Positions 24,861-31,865 of a stretch of 64,000 nucleotides of DNA are shown piece by piece. Within the stretch, counting starts at the first letter, position 1. Each line of letters starts with the position of its first letter. The position numbers and the translations under genes are program-made. The notes beneath the pieces were generated by a model. It saw only the letters and a program-made list of their open reading frames with translations. It had not been told where the DNA came from and did no database searches. This DNA comes from Sipunculus nudus (lineage: Eukaryota; Annelida; Sipuncula; Golfingiida; Sipunculidae), in assembly GCA_026874595.1 (NCBI GenBank), contig CM049314.1:54047812-54111811 (forward strand), in the 5' to 3' direction.

Positions 24861-25086
24861 CATACAATTAAGTTTTTTTTATGTTGCAGGTTCCCTGTTT
24901 AAGGTGAGGGACTTTCATAAAGCCGTGCTGGACACGGGGGCGGCGCCCATGCCGGTGGTGGAGAGAGCCGTGAATGCGTACATCCAGGCCAGCAAACCAA
25001 GCGCCTCATCCAGGCTGGTCAGCTCTGACCACTCACTGGCATCTCTTATTGTACTAACAATGCTTATGTGTTTCATCAGATACTGA
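6883..25086 (+). CDS. DUF885-family (PF05960) putative metallopeptidase, 3' 14 exons, 503 residues visible
   Basis: Exons: 6883-7015, 7680-7748, 8721-8830, 9102-9186, 10235-10402, 12923-13015, 16684-16778, 17515-17598, 17998-18058, 19654-19761, 20088-20155, 20564-20635, 21207-21376, 24890-25086. Every junction is AG/GT and all phases agree, giving 503 uninterrupted codons plus stop. Visible residue numbers: YGPLNPVNFLEG near 1-12; HEANPGHHLQ at 290-299, the family's HExxPGHH signature and likely metal site; RLVVDTGMHAFG at 371-382; RYITWPGQACAYKTGEL at 409-425. The last 15-17 residues are hydrophobic and follow a Ser-rich stretch, as in GPI-anchored or tail-anchored proteins. Roughly 100-200 N-terminal residues, including any signal peptide, are missing and should lie upstream of 6883 or beyond the window. 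The substrate is unknown; peptidase activity is inferred from the motif. Confidence 0.93.
7680..7748 (+). CDS. DUF885 gene, exon 2 (hidden under a longer ORF in another frame)
   Basis: Acceptor ACATGACAG, donor GTAAGA; 69 bp, phase 0-0. It reads IDQVIDLMTEAIRLRRTNHL, which supplies the helix expected between exons 1 and 3 in this family. A longer overlapping ORF (7607-7825) in a different frame is a shadow. Confidence 0.87.
8721..8830 (+). CDS. DUF885 gene, exon 3
   Basis: Acceptor ATTATTACAG, donor GTGACG. Encodes EAVPDQIVMIIKPANESAF onward to PVGE plus two bases of an Arg codon that the next exon completes. Confidence 0.88.
9102..9186 (+). CDS. DUF885 gene, exon 4
   Basis: Acceptor GTACACTAG, donor GTGGGT. 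Encodes EAVIQQGYDIVENEVNEAYS and ends DFVNT in phase 0. Confidence 0.87.
10235..10402 (+). CDS. DUF885 gene, exon 5
   Basis: Acceptor GATAACAG, donor GTAGGC; 56 whole codons. It carries the family segment RHGVGSLDDGKAYYTACL followed by EDKTPEEVRDVGLAEVARI, typical of DUF885 proteins (G-G-x-AYY, then TPEE...GL.EV.RI). Confidence 0.93.
10877..11326. repeat. 30-bp minisatellite, 15 copies, in intron 5
   Basis: Fifteen head-to-tail 30-bp units with core GTCCACTKAATACAGG. Units differ almost only at two positions: ACTG in units 1-4 and 12, AGTT in units 6 and 8, ACTT in the rest. The ACTT/AGTT alternation in units 5-8 is a 60-bp higher-order repeat. No stop-free coding role is apparent. Confidence 0.97.
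12923..13015 (+). CDS. DUF885 gene, exon 6
   Basis: Acceptor CTGTTTCTTAG, donor GTGAGT; 31 whole codons, VMDRERFTGTLPEFFEHLRT through FYGMSA. Confidence 0.88.
13890..14202 (+). repeat. Interspersed repeat shared with 62376-62676, copy 1
   Basis: About 310 bp in intron 6, matching a second direct copy at 62376-62676 through TGTTTGTAAACAC, TGTTGACAAACGG, AACATGTAACC and a shared right end near ATTATAAACA. Divergence between copies is moderate. No coding capacity; family unknown. Confidence 0.75.
14480..14860. mobile_element. PIF/Harbinger-like MITE with palindromic CGCGCGGCAAACGC repeats
   Basis: A 381-bp element whose ends are inverted copies of GGGTGCTTTTCCATGT, flanked by TAA on both sides. 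A 3-bp TWA target duplication is the hallmark of PIF/Harbinger. Inside are at least five copies, in both orientations, of a GCGTTTGCCGCGCGGC motif, one of them a perfect 22-bp palindrome at 14681-14702. There is no transposase, so it is non-autonomous. It interrupts an older repeat whose GCGGACAC-type sequence continues on both sides. Confidence 0.82.
15945..16022 (-). repeat. Terminal fragment of a CAGTGAAACCTGTCTAAAG-type DNA transposon
   Basis: On the minus strand the block begins CAGTGAAACCTGTCTAAAG followed by CGGACAG, resembling short inverted-repeat DNA elements common in marine invertebrates; related GCGGACAC motifs flank the MITE at 14.5-15.0 kb. Only one end is clear. Confidence 0.4.
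16021..16051. repeat. (TA)n(TG)n microsatellite
   Basis: Short compound microsatellite in intron 6. Confidence 0.9.
16184..16246. repeat. (TA)n microsatellite
   Basis: About 60 bp of TA repeats with one TACA interruption, in intron 6. Confidence 0.95.
16567..16660. repeat. (CT)n(AT)n microsatellite just before exon 7
   Basis: Compound CT, CA, CT, AT repeat ending 23 bp before the exon that starts at 16684, so it occupies the branch-point and pyrimidine-tract zone. Confidence 0.95.
16684..16778 (+). CDS. DUF885 gene, exon 7
   Basis: Acceptor TTTTCTAG, donor GTAAGT. Encodes DELYEDFRNITYNRINPRVH and ends two bases into a Lys codon. Confidence 0.88.
17515..17598 (+). CDS. DUF885 gene, exon 8
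   Basis: Acceptor GTTTTAACAG, donor GTGATG. Encodes VLPMPYDGPPALYGSNTFWV then NLRHPET, the family's segment leading to the metal motif; ends two bases into Arg. Confidence 0.9.
17998..18058 (+). CDS. DUF885 gene, exon 9 with HExxPGHH motif
   Basis: Acceptor TTATAACAG, donor GTAAAC; 61 bp. Encodes PRFTMMALSIHEANPGHHLQ. His-Glu and the following His pair are the best candidates for metal binding and catalysis. Confidence 0.94.
18196..18310 (+). repeat. CCTGATGATCGGG interspersed repeat with (AT)n tail, copy 2
   Basis: Same core and same AT tail as at 6701-6852, in the same orientation, in intron 9. Confidence 0.75.
19654..19761 (+). CDS. DUF885 gene, exon 10
   Basis: Acceptor GTGATACAG, donor GTGAGT; 36 whole codons. 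Encodes ITYAQRLETLEFRKLR and ends NFPWYTVYTE. A 132-aa minus-strand ORF over it is a shadow. Confidence 0.9.
19855..19874. repeat. Poly-G tract (20 G)
   Basis: Uninterrupted run of 20 G in intron 10, transcribed-strand sense, about 95 bp after the exon 10 donor. Confidence 0.95.
20088..20155 (+). CDS. DUF885 gene, exon 11
   Basis: Acceptor CTGTTTAG, donor GTAATA. Encodes GWGLYAEFLGEEMDLYNTAR then LE plus two bases of Met; GWGLYAE is a family hallmark. Confidence 0.92.
20564..20635 (+). CDS. DUF885 gene, exon 12
   Basis: Acceptor GTGGTTCAG, donor GTAAGA. Encodes FGRYSWEILRACRLVVDTGM and HAF plus two bases of Gly; RLVVDTGMHAFG is strongly conserved in the family. Confidence 0.94.
21207..21376 (+). 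CDS. DUF885 gene, exon 13
   Basis: Acceptor ATACACAG, donor GTACGT. Encodes MTREWAIEYMANHTAMP, then RYITWPGQACAYKTGELEF and LRLKAEQEL plus one base of Gly, the family's C-terminal R-Y-x3-P-G-Q-A segment. Confidence 0.94.
21459..23080 (+). repeat. AGCTCAGCTGAC-type bivalve repeat with about 340-bp internal monomers (block 1)
   Basis: The head is a near-perfect hairpin (AGCTCAGCTGACT / AGTCACCTGAGCT) followed by TTTGTCCGTCGTCCGTCC. The body is about four tandem monomers of 310-360 bp, each with GGGCACAAATC, a GTCTCTGTTACCCATAT stretch, GAGCTATGGGGC and the palindrome GGTGGCGCCACC. The tail is TGACCCATGGGTCACTTG. A SINE interrupts the last monomer. It lies in intron 13 of the DUF885 gene. Related block at 31.9-36.0 kb. 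Confidence 0.85.
22826..23012 (-). mobile_element. tRNA-like SINE, copy 1, inserted in block 1
   Basis: About 186 bp, matching 58365-58560 in inverse orientation. It contains a pol III B-box-like GGTTCGATTCC, a CCGCTGGCGACCCGG segment, and a GGTTTTCTCCGGGT...TTTCCTCCACC core that resembles conserved central domains of metazoan SINEs. Two copies at unrelated sites with the same ends show mobility. Confidence 0.8.
23172..23358. mobile_element. pogo/Tc1-mariner-like MITE, 187 bp
   Basis: Ends are imperfect inverted repeats (CAGTAAACCCTCG...ACGACTACC against AAGTAAAACCTC...ACGACCACC), flanked by TA on each side. The CAGTNNAACCTCG terminus is typical of pogo-like elements. No coding capacity. Confidence 0.62.
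23577..23624. repeat. Short degenerate tandem repeat (TTCYAGAGA-like)
   Basis: Four imperfect copies of a CAGAGATTCTAGAG-like unit in intron 13. Confidence 0.5.
24826..24858. repeat. (TA)n microsatellite just before exon 14
   Basis: About 32 bp of TA repeats ending 31 bp before the last exon of the DUF885 gene. Confidence 0.93.
24890..25086 (+). CDS. DUF885 gene, last exon with hydrophobic C-terminus
   Basis: Acceptor TATGTTGCAG. Encodes SLFKVRDFHKAVLDTGAAPM, PVVERAVNAYIQ, a Ser-rich linker, then SLASLIVLTMLMCFIRY and TGA. The first half is the family's C-terminal helix; the tail is an extra hydrophobic segment. An AATAAA occurs at 25110-25115, 24 bp after the stop. Confidence 0.92.
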
Positions 25087-26615
25087 TGCAGATATTACTA
25101 CGAAAAGGAAATAAATATTATCATCAAACGGAAATTTATCAAAACTGACGCGGCCTATATGTTATCACGATGGCCCATATGGTGCAGTTCAAGGGACTCT
25201 CGGGAAAATGCTGTGTACGAATTTTAACGAATAGATTGCGTATGATACTATTACCGGAAGTGTTTAAAAAAGGTAATATAAAGAAAAATGGTAATGAATA
25301 ATGTTTACGAGCCAGTCAGAGATAAATGCGTGAACATAACCGTAACCGTTGAATCTAGAAAGTTATAATTTTACACCCAGAGAAGGGAAAACAGACTCTA
25401 GGAAATTCACGATACTGAGCACGCTTTTTATTACCGTAAAAGATTTAAGCTGAGTCATAAAATTTACAAATATAAAATTATTAGCAGACAAACTTCCAGT
25501 TATAAGAAATAAATACGTGTTTGATGACCTCAGAAGATAAAACTCTCACTATTATCAGAAAATAAATGTATGAAAGCAGTACATATAAAGTGCACGGAAT
25601 GGTTTTATACATTATCATGTAATTAAATGTGCCGATTTACCCTAATAAACAATGTCTTCTTTAATTGTATTTTTGTTTATGACAGATTCAAGTTTTTCTC
25701 CTCCAGCAGGGTAATAATCGTAATCACTGAATACAGGAAGATCTTAGTTCCTACTTTATACCCAGACAGGCCCGGATAGTATTTTCCAGGAGTATTGAAA
25801 TGAGGTCACTGTGACCTATATTCCCCGGGGTGTATGGGAAAAACACAGGTTTTGTCAATTTGGAAAGGTGCACTCTCATTAACAACCAGTGGCCTATAGG
25901 CTATGAATCTGGACCATTACTAAAGACTATAGTACATAAATGTTGCTCATAATTTGGGATTGCAAAAAGATTTTACAAGAAAGTGTGTGTATGCTATAAA
26001 GTCCTAGTTCTATTATTAAATGATAAGTATTATTCTGATATTTGTAGTTTATCATTCTCAATAAGACACACGTTGATCTTACATTTCAGGATAAGGGTGG
26101 CTTAATGAATACTAACAGGAATCTTACCTTTTGAAGTGTTTGCTCCATAACTACCAGGACAATTTAGCAAGTGAAGTTTAAACTTCCTGGGACTGTTTCA
26201 ACAAAGGACCTACCTGAACCAGTTTGAACTTCATGGCGCTTGCTCTGCTATTATGAAGGACAATGGCTTTTGAGGTTTTTCCCTCCATGGTCTTGATGAA
26301 CTTAAACGTCTTATTCAAGTTATATATTGATTATGTCACAATAATGACATATAAATATTTGATTTTGATTTCATCAACGCACCAGTCCTGTCATTTATCT
26401 TAACCCAATCTCTGATAATGTTGAGATTTAAAGACCACATTATACTCAAGTGAGATATTTCAAGACCAGTCTTTTATGGAAGAAGTCATGATTAAGCCAC
26501 GACCTTTCATTTAACAAATCCATGGTAGAAGGCTTGTCGATTTCATTCCTGGGATTCGTGCCTTTGATCTCAATGTAAGCAAAGTCCCGAAACAGACGTA
26601 CCGGGCCGATTTAAC

Positions 26616-26680
<65 letters not shown>

Positions 26681-27163
26681 TGATATATATATAAACCTGG
26701 CCATGTTACTGACTAGGTATCTCGCATCATATCGTATGTATCACATGAATAATGTCCATAATTGGCTGTTTTCTGCAATGAGGATAACTGCTTGTTCAGA
26801 ACAAGGCCTGTTGAATGTCCACTTGGTGTCAAATCACACCTTGACAGTTCAAGAGTGAGTGGCCAATTGACTAACAGTTTCTTCTCTGTCTTGCTTTCAC
26901 AAAAAATCTCAAAAAGACCAGAAAAGATCAGATATCATTTACCGCCTATGATGAAGTTTACGTGTCAAACAACTGACTTATGGCACAATTAAAAAAATAG
27001 TGTGTAAATTAATAAGCATATGATTAACGACTAGAAAATAAATATTAATACACTACCTATGCTGAAAAAACGTACCGCACTGGACATGAGAGAGAAACAT
27101 GAAACAATTGTAGTACACATAATTTGTGTACTGAATAAATGAAACAATTGACAAAACCTACTC
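25087..27163. other. Intergenic region between DUF885 and LRR-Ig genes
   Basis: AT-rich. It holds a possible poly(A) signal at 25110-25115, a diverged fragment of the AGCTCAGCTGAC repeat near 25700-25860 (GTCACTGTGACCTATATTC) and a (TA)n microsatellite at 26619-26693 whose right part repeats TATATAAACCTG. Short ORFs look like chance. Confidence 0.6.
26619..26693. repeat. (TA)n microsatellite
   Basis: About 58 bp of TA followed by AAACCTG and a second short TA run. Confidence 0.95.
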
Positions 27164-27169
27164 TTTATT
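27164..27169 (-). terminator. Candidate poly(A) signal of the LRR-Ig gene
   Basis: AATAAA on the minus strand about 255 bp beyond the stop codon. Plausible but unproven. Confidence 0.4.
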
Positions 27170-27424
27170 CATACAAGAACCGGCATATGACACATCCGGG
27201 GTAGAAGACTTTCTGAAACAGCCTATTAAACCATAATTACCGAACCGAAATATTGACGAGGTATCTCGCACCATGTCGTATGTATCCGGTATCCGGTGGG
27301 TAACAATAGCATAAACATAAAGAATCAGGAGGCGGTTTCTCCTAATTATGCACATAGCAGGGTCAAGGGCAGTTTCTACTAACTGTGCACGTAAGGGTTA
27401 AATTTGCGTTAGAGTTGGTTTCTC

Positions 27425-28459
27425 CTAATTAATCACATATCGAAACACATAAGATATAGAAGTGATAAGCTTATACGGCACGGCTATTAAGACTCCAAAG
27501 AAAGCTGACACTAGCGTGACTGTGCCTGATTCCGCCTTTTCTTGGCATGTCTCCCGCTTTATGTGAACGTAGATTTTATCCACGGACTCACCTAGAGCAT
27601 TTGATGCAACACATGAGTAGAAACCTGAACGGTTTACACTGTCTATATCAGTCAGTGAAGTGTGGTCCGGATCAAGTATAGTATTTTTGCTGATGAGAAG
27701 GGAGTCTTTGGAGGTACAGATAAGCGAGTCATTTCCAGATTCCCATTTAGCTGTAGCCACTGTACAGTTTGGCAGCTGCAAGTAGGCCTGTGTGAGTCCT
27801 GAGTCGGCCATACTCTGACCTCCCGGCAGTGACACTTTATATCGCCGTGACAAACTGTATTTAAACAGAAGTGGTGCTTCATAGCTTGCAATGGTGTCAG
27901 GCACTGTACATTTCCATGATATCAGTACCCGTTTATCAACCAGTAGCTCTTTATAGAATGACAGACCACAGTCGCATTGTAATGGGTTTCCCGTCAGAGC
28001 TAAGTAATGAATGTTTGAGGGAAGGCTTTTGGTATTTGGCGGAAAAAGCAGTCTGTTGTAGCGTAGATCCAAGAAACTCAAATGCACCGACCAAGGGAGG
28101 GATTTCTCGATCTTATAGATTAAATTATTCCGTAGAATGAGGGCTATGAGCATCACCTGGTTAGCAAAAACACTAGACTTCAAAACATCAACTTGGTTAT
28201 CGCCTAAATCAATAGCCTCAAGCTTTGACAGATAAGTAAGTTGCCCAGAGTCAATATTTCCAATGTTGTTGTGACGAAGAACCAAAGAACTCGTGTCATT
28301 ATCTAGTCCATCCGGAATCTGACTTAATTCCTTTAACATGCATTTAGTCACCAGGTTATTACATTCACATTTAACAGGACACCTTTTATTAATTCCTTTA
28401 GTTTCTCTCACAATGATGAGGATCACAAGTAAAACAACTGGAGCACTTTCGATGTGCAT
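27425..28459 (-). CDS. LRR-Ig type I transmembrane protein, 344 aa
   Basis: A complete single-exon ORF from ATG to TAA. Residues 1-22 form a signal peptide (VVLLVILIIV core). An LRRNT cap has Cys 27, 31, 33 and 40 (CPVKCECNNLVTKC). About five leucine-rich repeats span 57-160, for example LEAIDLGDNQ and LSFLDLRYNRL. An LRRCT cap follows (NPLQCDCGL, C184). Residues 200-293 form one C2-like Ig domain, with C238 and C273 in SGFYSCVASNALG. A membrane segment at about 303-328 (TVTLVSAFFGVLIAV) leaves almost no cytoplasmic tail. The layout is that of AMIGO/LRIT/LINGO-type adhesion or receptor proteins, which act at the cell surface, but it is too short and diverged to name. Signalling would need a partner. 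It lies opposite to its neighbours. Confidence 0.9.
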   Translation of the reverse strand: MHIESAPVVLLVILIIVRETKGINKRCPVKCECNNLVTKCMLKELSQIPDGLDNDTSSLVLRHNNIGNIDSGQLTYLSKLEAIDLGDNQVDVLKSSVFANQVMLIALILRNNLIYKIEKSLPWSVHLSFLDLRYNRLLFPPNTKSLPSNIHYLALTGNPLQCDCGLSFYKELLVDKRVLISWKCTVPDTIASYEAPLLFKYSLSRRYKVSLPGGQSMADSGLTQAYLQLPNCTVATAKWESGNDSLICTSKDSLLISKNTILDPDHTSLTDIDSVNRSGFYSCVASNALGESVDKIYVHIKRETCQEKAESGTVTLVSAFFGVLIAVPYKLITSISYVFRYVIN

Positions 28460-30180
28460 GGCAGATGCATAGAAGTCTGCAGTGGAGAATTGTACGAAAT
28501 GTCAAGTCATTTTGCAGCAGACCTGCATGTACAGGAAGGTTTCTCAAAAATGAAAGTAAAAACGGATACACATTACAAATTCCTCTTTTGGCAATTACTA
28601 GATAATTTCGCTAACATAATTTTTCCGTAATGTAGCTTTTATCAAAGTAATTACTCATACTTTGCCGTACACTTCATGGTTTGTGTTGTACCTACAGTTA
28701 GATGTTGAGTTGCCATGTAAACTATAAAAAACCCAAGGATGAACAGAAAGTTATAACTATATATTGTTACATATACATATCCTATGCTTCATGTATTGTA
28801 CTAGGAAACAAATTCATTAATCCTTGTCTGCTTCGTACCTAGTTACACAAATAAAAGACTTAGCCATTATTTATTTAGATGAGTGTTAATAGAGTTCATT
28901 GCAGTTATCTGCTTAGTAATTTTGTGTGCTTTGTGAAGTGTGACTCTGGAATTAGGTTAATAGCAGGAAAATAGATTTATATTTATATATATATTTACGT
29001 AATATATTTATACACTGCAGGGCGCAACAATAATCGGTATATCATTATTGCTTTATCATACATAACAAGACCTTGGAAATCATAACAAATATAGGTTCAT
29101 CCCTCATATATAATGCAGTGTTTACCAGAGCACCGTAAATTTTACATATAGATTATTCATTGAACCTCGGAAGGTGACACGAAGTCTCGTCCTGTCATTG
29201 CAATTTCTACTGTGCATTCCATGAGAAACTTCCAGAAGTTTATCCACCAGATAAATTTCCTTTAAGTTGTCCCATCAAACACAGCAGTAACGATATTGTA
29301 ATATTATAACTGGAATAAACCACTAAACAAGACAGGTCCTACAATAGGATATTATAAATATATTTTTATATGATTATGCTGAGGGTGTAATATTAGCAGA
29401 GGGTAATATTGACGTACATCCAAGGCATCTTCAGCTTTAAAAAGAATTTAAATGCAATTCTTCCCTGAGGAGCCTCGTGGTTAGGTACAAACACCTTTGA
29501 AGGAAATGAAATACAGAGAAATATAGTCTGTATCTATCTACAGAATAGATCCCAAATGTTTATAGCACTCTCTAGACATTCTAAGACAAATCCCGAGCTT
29601 CAATAAAGATACTTACGACAGGGTTAACTTTACAAGGTTCCACTGTGAAGAACCTGCGAAGGTTCCTCTCGAAACCTGTAAAGAGTATCTGGATGAAAGA
29701 ATCCCAGACTTGTCCAGTCCAATCTGAAGATCTCTTTTGGGTTGTACGCGGAACCATATTTTCTTTAAATGCAGAGTGTCAGATTATGCATAGTTTATGG
29801 TTTGAGTTTTCCCATGTCCTCTTTTACTTATGTTTAAATATATAAATTTGTAGGTATAAATAACATTTTATATTTTCTTTCTCAAAATTTATATACACGT
29901 CTTTTTTTAACACCTGTAAACTTCAAGAGTGTACTTACGGTGATGAACCTTTTGTCGTGATATTACATTATAAATCATTACTACCCGATTTTTCATTCAT
30001 TAAACAGTTTTTATGTGATTTTTTTTAAATAAATGAATTCATCACGCCAATGATAAATGAAATGAAAACATGCATTGCATCAAAGGCGCTTGAATTGCTA
30101 TTAGCGTAGATTTTTTTACTTTTCTGGGCCTTTTTCACATACTTGTTACTTATCTGAAATTTTCTTAGCTTTTTTCACAC
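28460..30180. other. Intergenic, AT-rich, nothing recognised
   Basis: Upstream side of the LRR-Ig gene. No CpG-rich promoter, no coding exon and no clear repeat was seen; one 66-codon ORF (29645-29845) resembles nothing known to me. Confidence 0.5.
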
Positions 30181-30902
30181 GATATGGTCCATACGCTCCC
30201 GAGGCAGCGGAAATCTTGCGCTTCTAAAGAAGCAACTGATTTTCACGCTGCCAGCTTTGACCGTTTATGATATATTTAGACACCAGATGGCGGTTTGTTG
30301 TCCACTGATATAAACGTGCGTACGATGTGACAAGCAGCCAATCAGATGCCAATAAACAAACACTCAACAGGCATCCTGGCTCCGCCCATTGCCGCGCTTC
30401 AAGCGCCGTTTGATGAGTTTCCGGTCGAATTTAAATTGCTCCCTCTGCATTCTCGCATCATCGACCGATTCGATTATGACATTATGACTGTGTTAGCGTA
30501 GCCATGTATCTGTTGTCTGCAGAACTGAAACCAGCCAGCGAGGTGTGCACGCAGCCCTTGTTGTTATGTTTCGTTTGAATTACAGCTCACCTGCCGAGCA
30601 TCCTATGTGCCCAAGGCCCTAAGCCTACCACGTCAGGGGCAATTCTCTCTGAGCCTGTGGCCTGTTTAGACGGTTACGCTGGGGGATGAGCTGTCACTCA
30701 AAAAGAAATTAATATGATTGGCTCCGTGTATTCCTCGCTTGGCTTTGTCTTCCAGCACAAAGTTTCATCTGATTGGACAAAAATACAGTGCTTCCCTCTG
30801 GTGTTGCAAAGCAGGATACGAGGTCATAACAAACAGCGCCTTACGATATAGGAAGTAGCCCTATAGGAAAAGCGCTGTGTAAAGAGCGTATATGGTCCAT
30901 AT
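30181..30902. mobile_element. Possible inverted-repeat (MITE-like) element, about 720 bp
   Basis: The block begins GATATGGTCCATACGCTC and ends GAGCGTATATGGTCCATATC, near inverse complements of each other, and is distinctly more GC-rich than its flanks. Next to the ends are loosely similar CAGCGGAAA / TTTCC...CGCTG segments. No target duplication or coding capacity could be established. Confidence 0.4.
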
Positions 30903-31865
30903 CTTTATCATTTACTTAATATTTGAGATAGGCAGGCAAGAACCCCCTCGTTATAAGTCCGACAGTCAGGTAGGTCAGGGTTACAGAATTCCCTCCGAAT
31001 CAGCATTTTGACAGGAAGTTATTAATCATTTTCCTTCTAAAGACAACGATTCCTTGCACAATTAGCCACATCAACCTACGCCGTCAGCAGGTGCTTAAAT
31101 TGAGCTTGTCTCATTCTGTTAAGAAAAGACGATAGCCATGGCATAACAACCGAGGACGCGCTTCCTGATTGGTTGATATGTTAACTAAGGGAGTCTTCAG
31201 ATGGTGACACCGCTGACGTATCAACGGTTCAGCCAATCACGCTCGTACTTCAAATTAAGCCGATGTGACATGGCTGATTGCGTGGGTTGTGTTGTGAACA
31301 AAAACACAGAACAAAACACACACGAACGGGGATGAACGCATACCCTCCAGGCGGAGACAACAAATTAAAAACTGGTCATAATCGATGGTGTGGTAGAAAT
31401 TATTTTCAAAGAAGGAGTTCTTTAACTGTCTGTAAAAAATGTGCTGGCCACGGGACGACCCAGCGAATATCTCTAGTTTCTACAGGATTAAAAGTTATGC
31501 GTCTTCTGGTAAATGATAAAAAAATATGTAACATTATGTAAAATGCAATGAGGAATATTATTTTAGAAAGTTTTTTAACATTCAGAAAAATAACGAATTC
31601 GGGACACAAAATAGTAACCAACATGAAGACTGTAATTTTACAGCTAAAGAAAAATTTTCAACAATCCAGTTGTAAACTTCCCCTTACAGTCCTTTCTTCG
31701 TCCGTGTTTGTTTCAAATCTAACCAGCAACATGTAATTGTTGCAATACGAACTGCAGCGACATCTCGTGACAAGCATGATAACAATATACAAGGTATAAC
31801 AACATCGATCGTTCTGTGATCACGGATGGCCTTTTCTCTCTGATTAATATAGGTATATAGCAAGC
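30903..31865. other. Intergenic, nothing recognised
   Basis: Mixed composition. Short ORFs at 31278-31541 and 31548-31736 show no motif. Confidence 0.45.
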
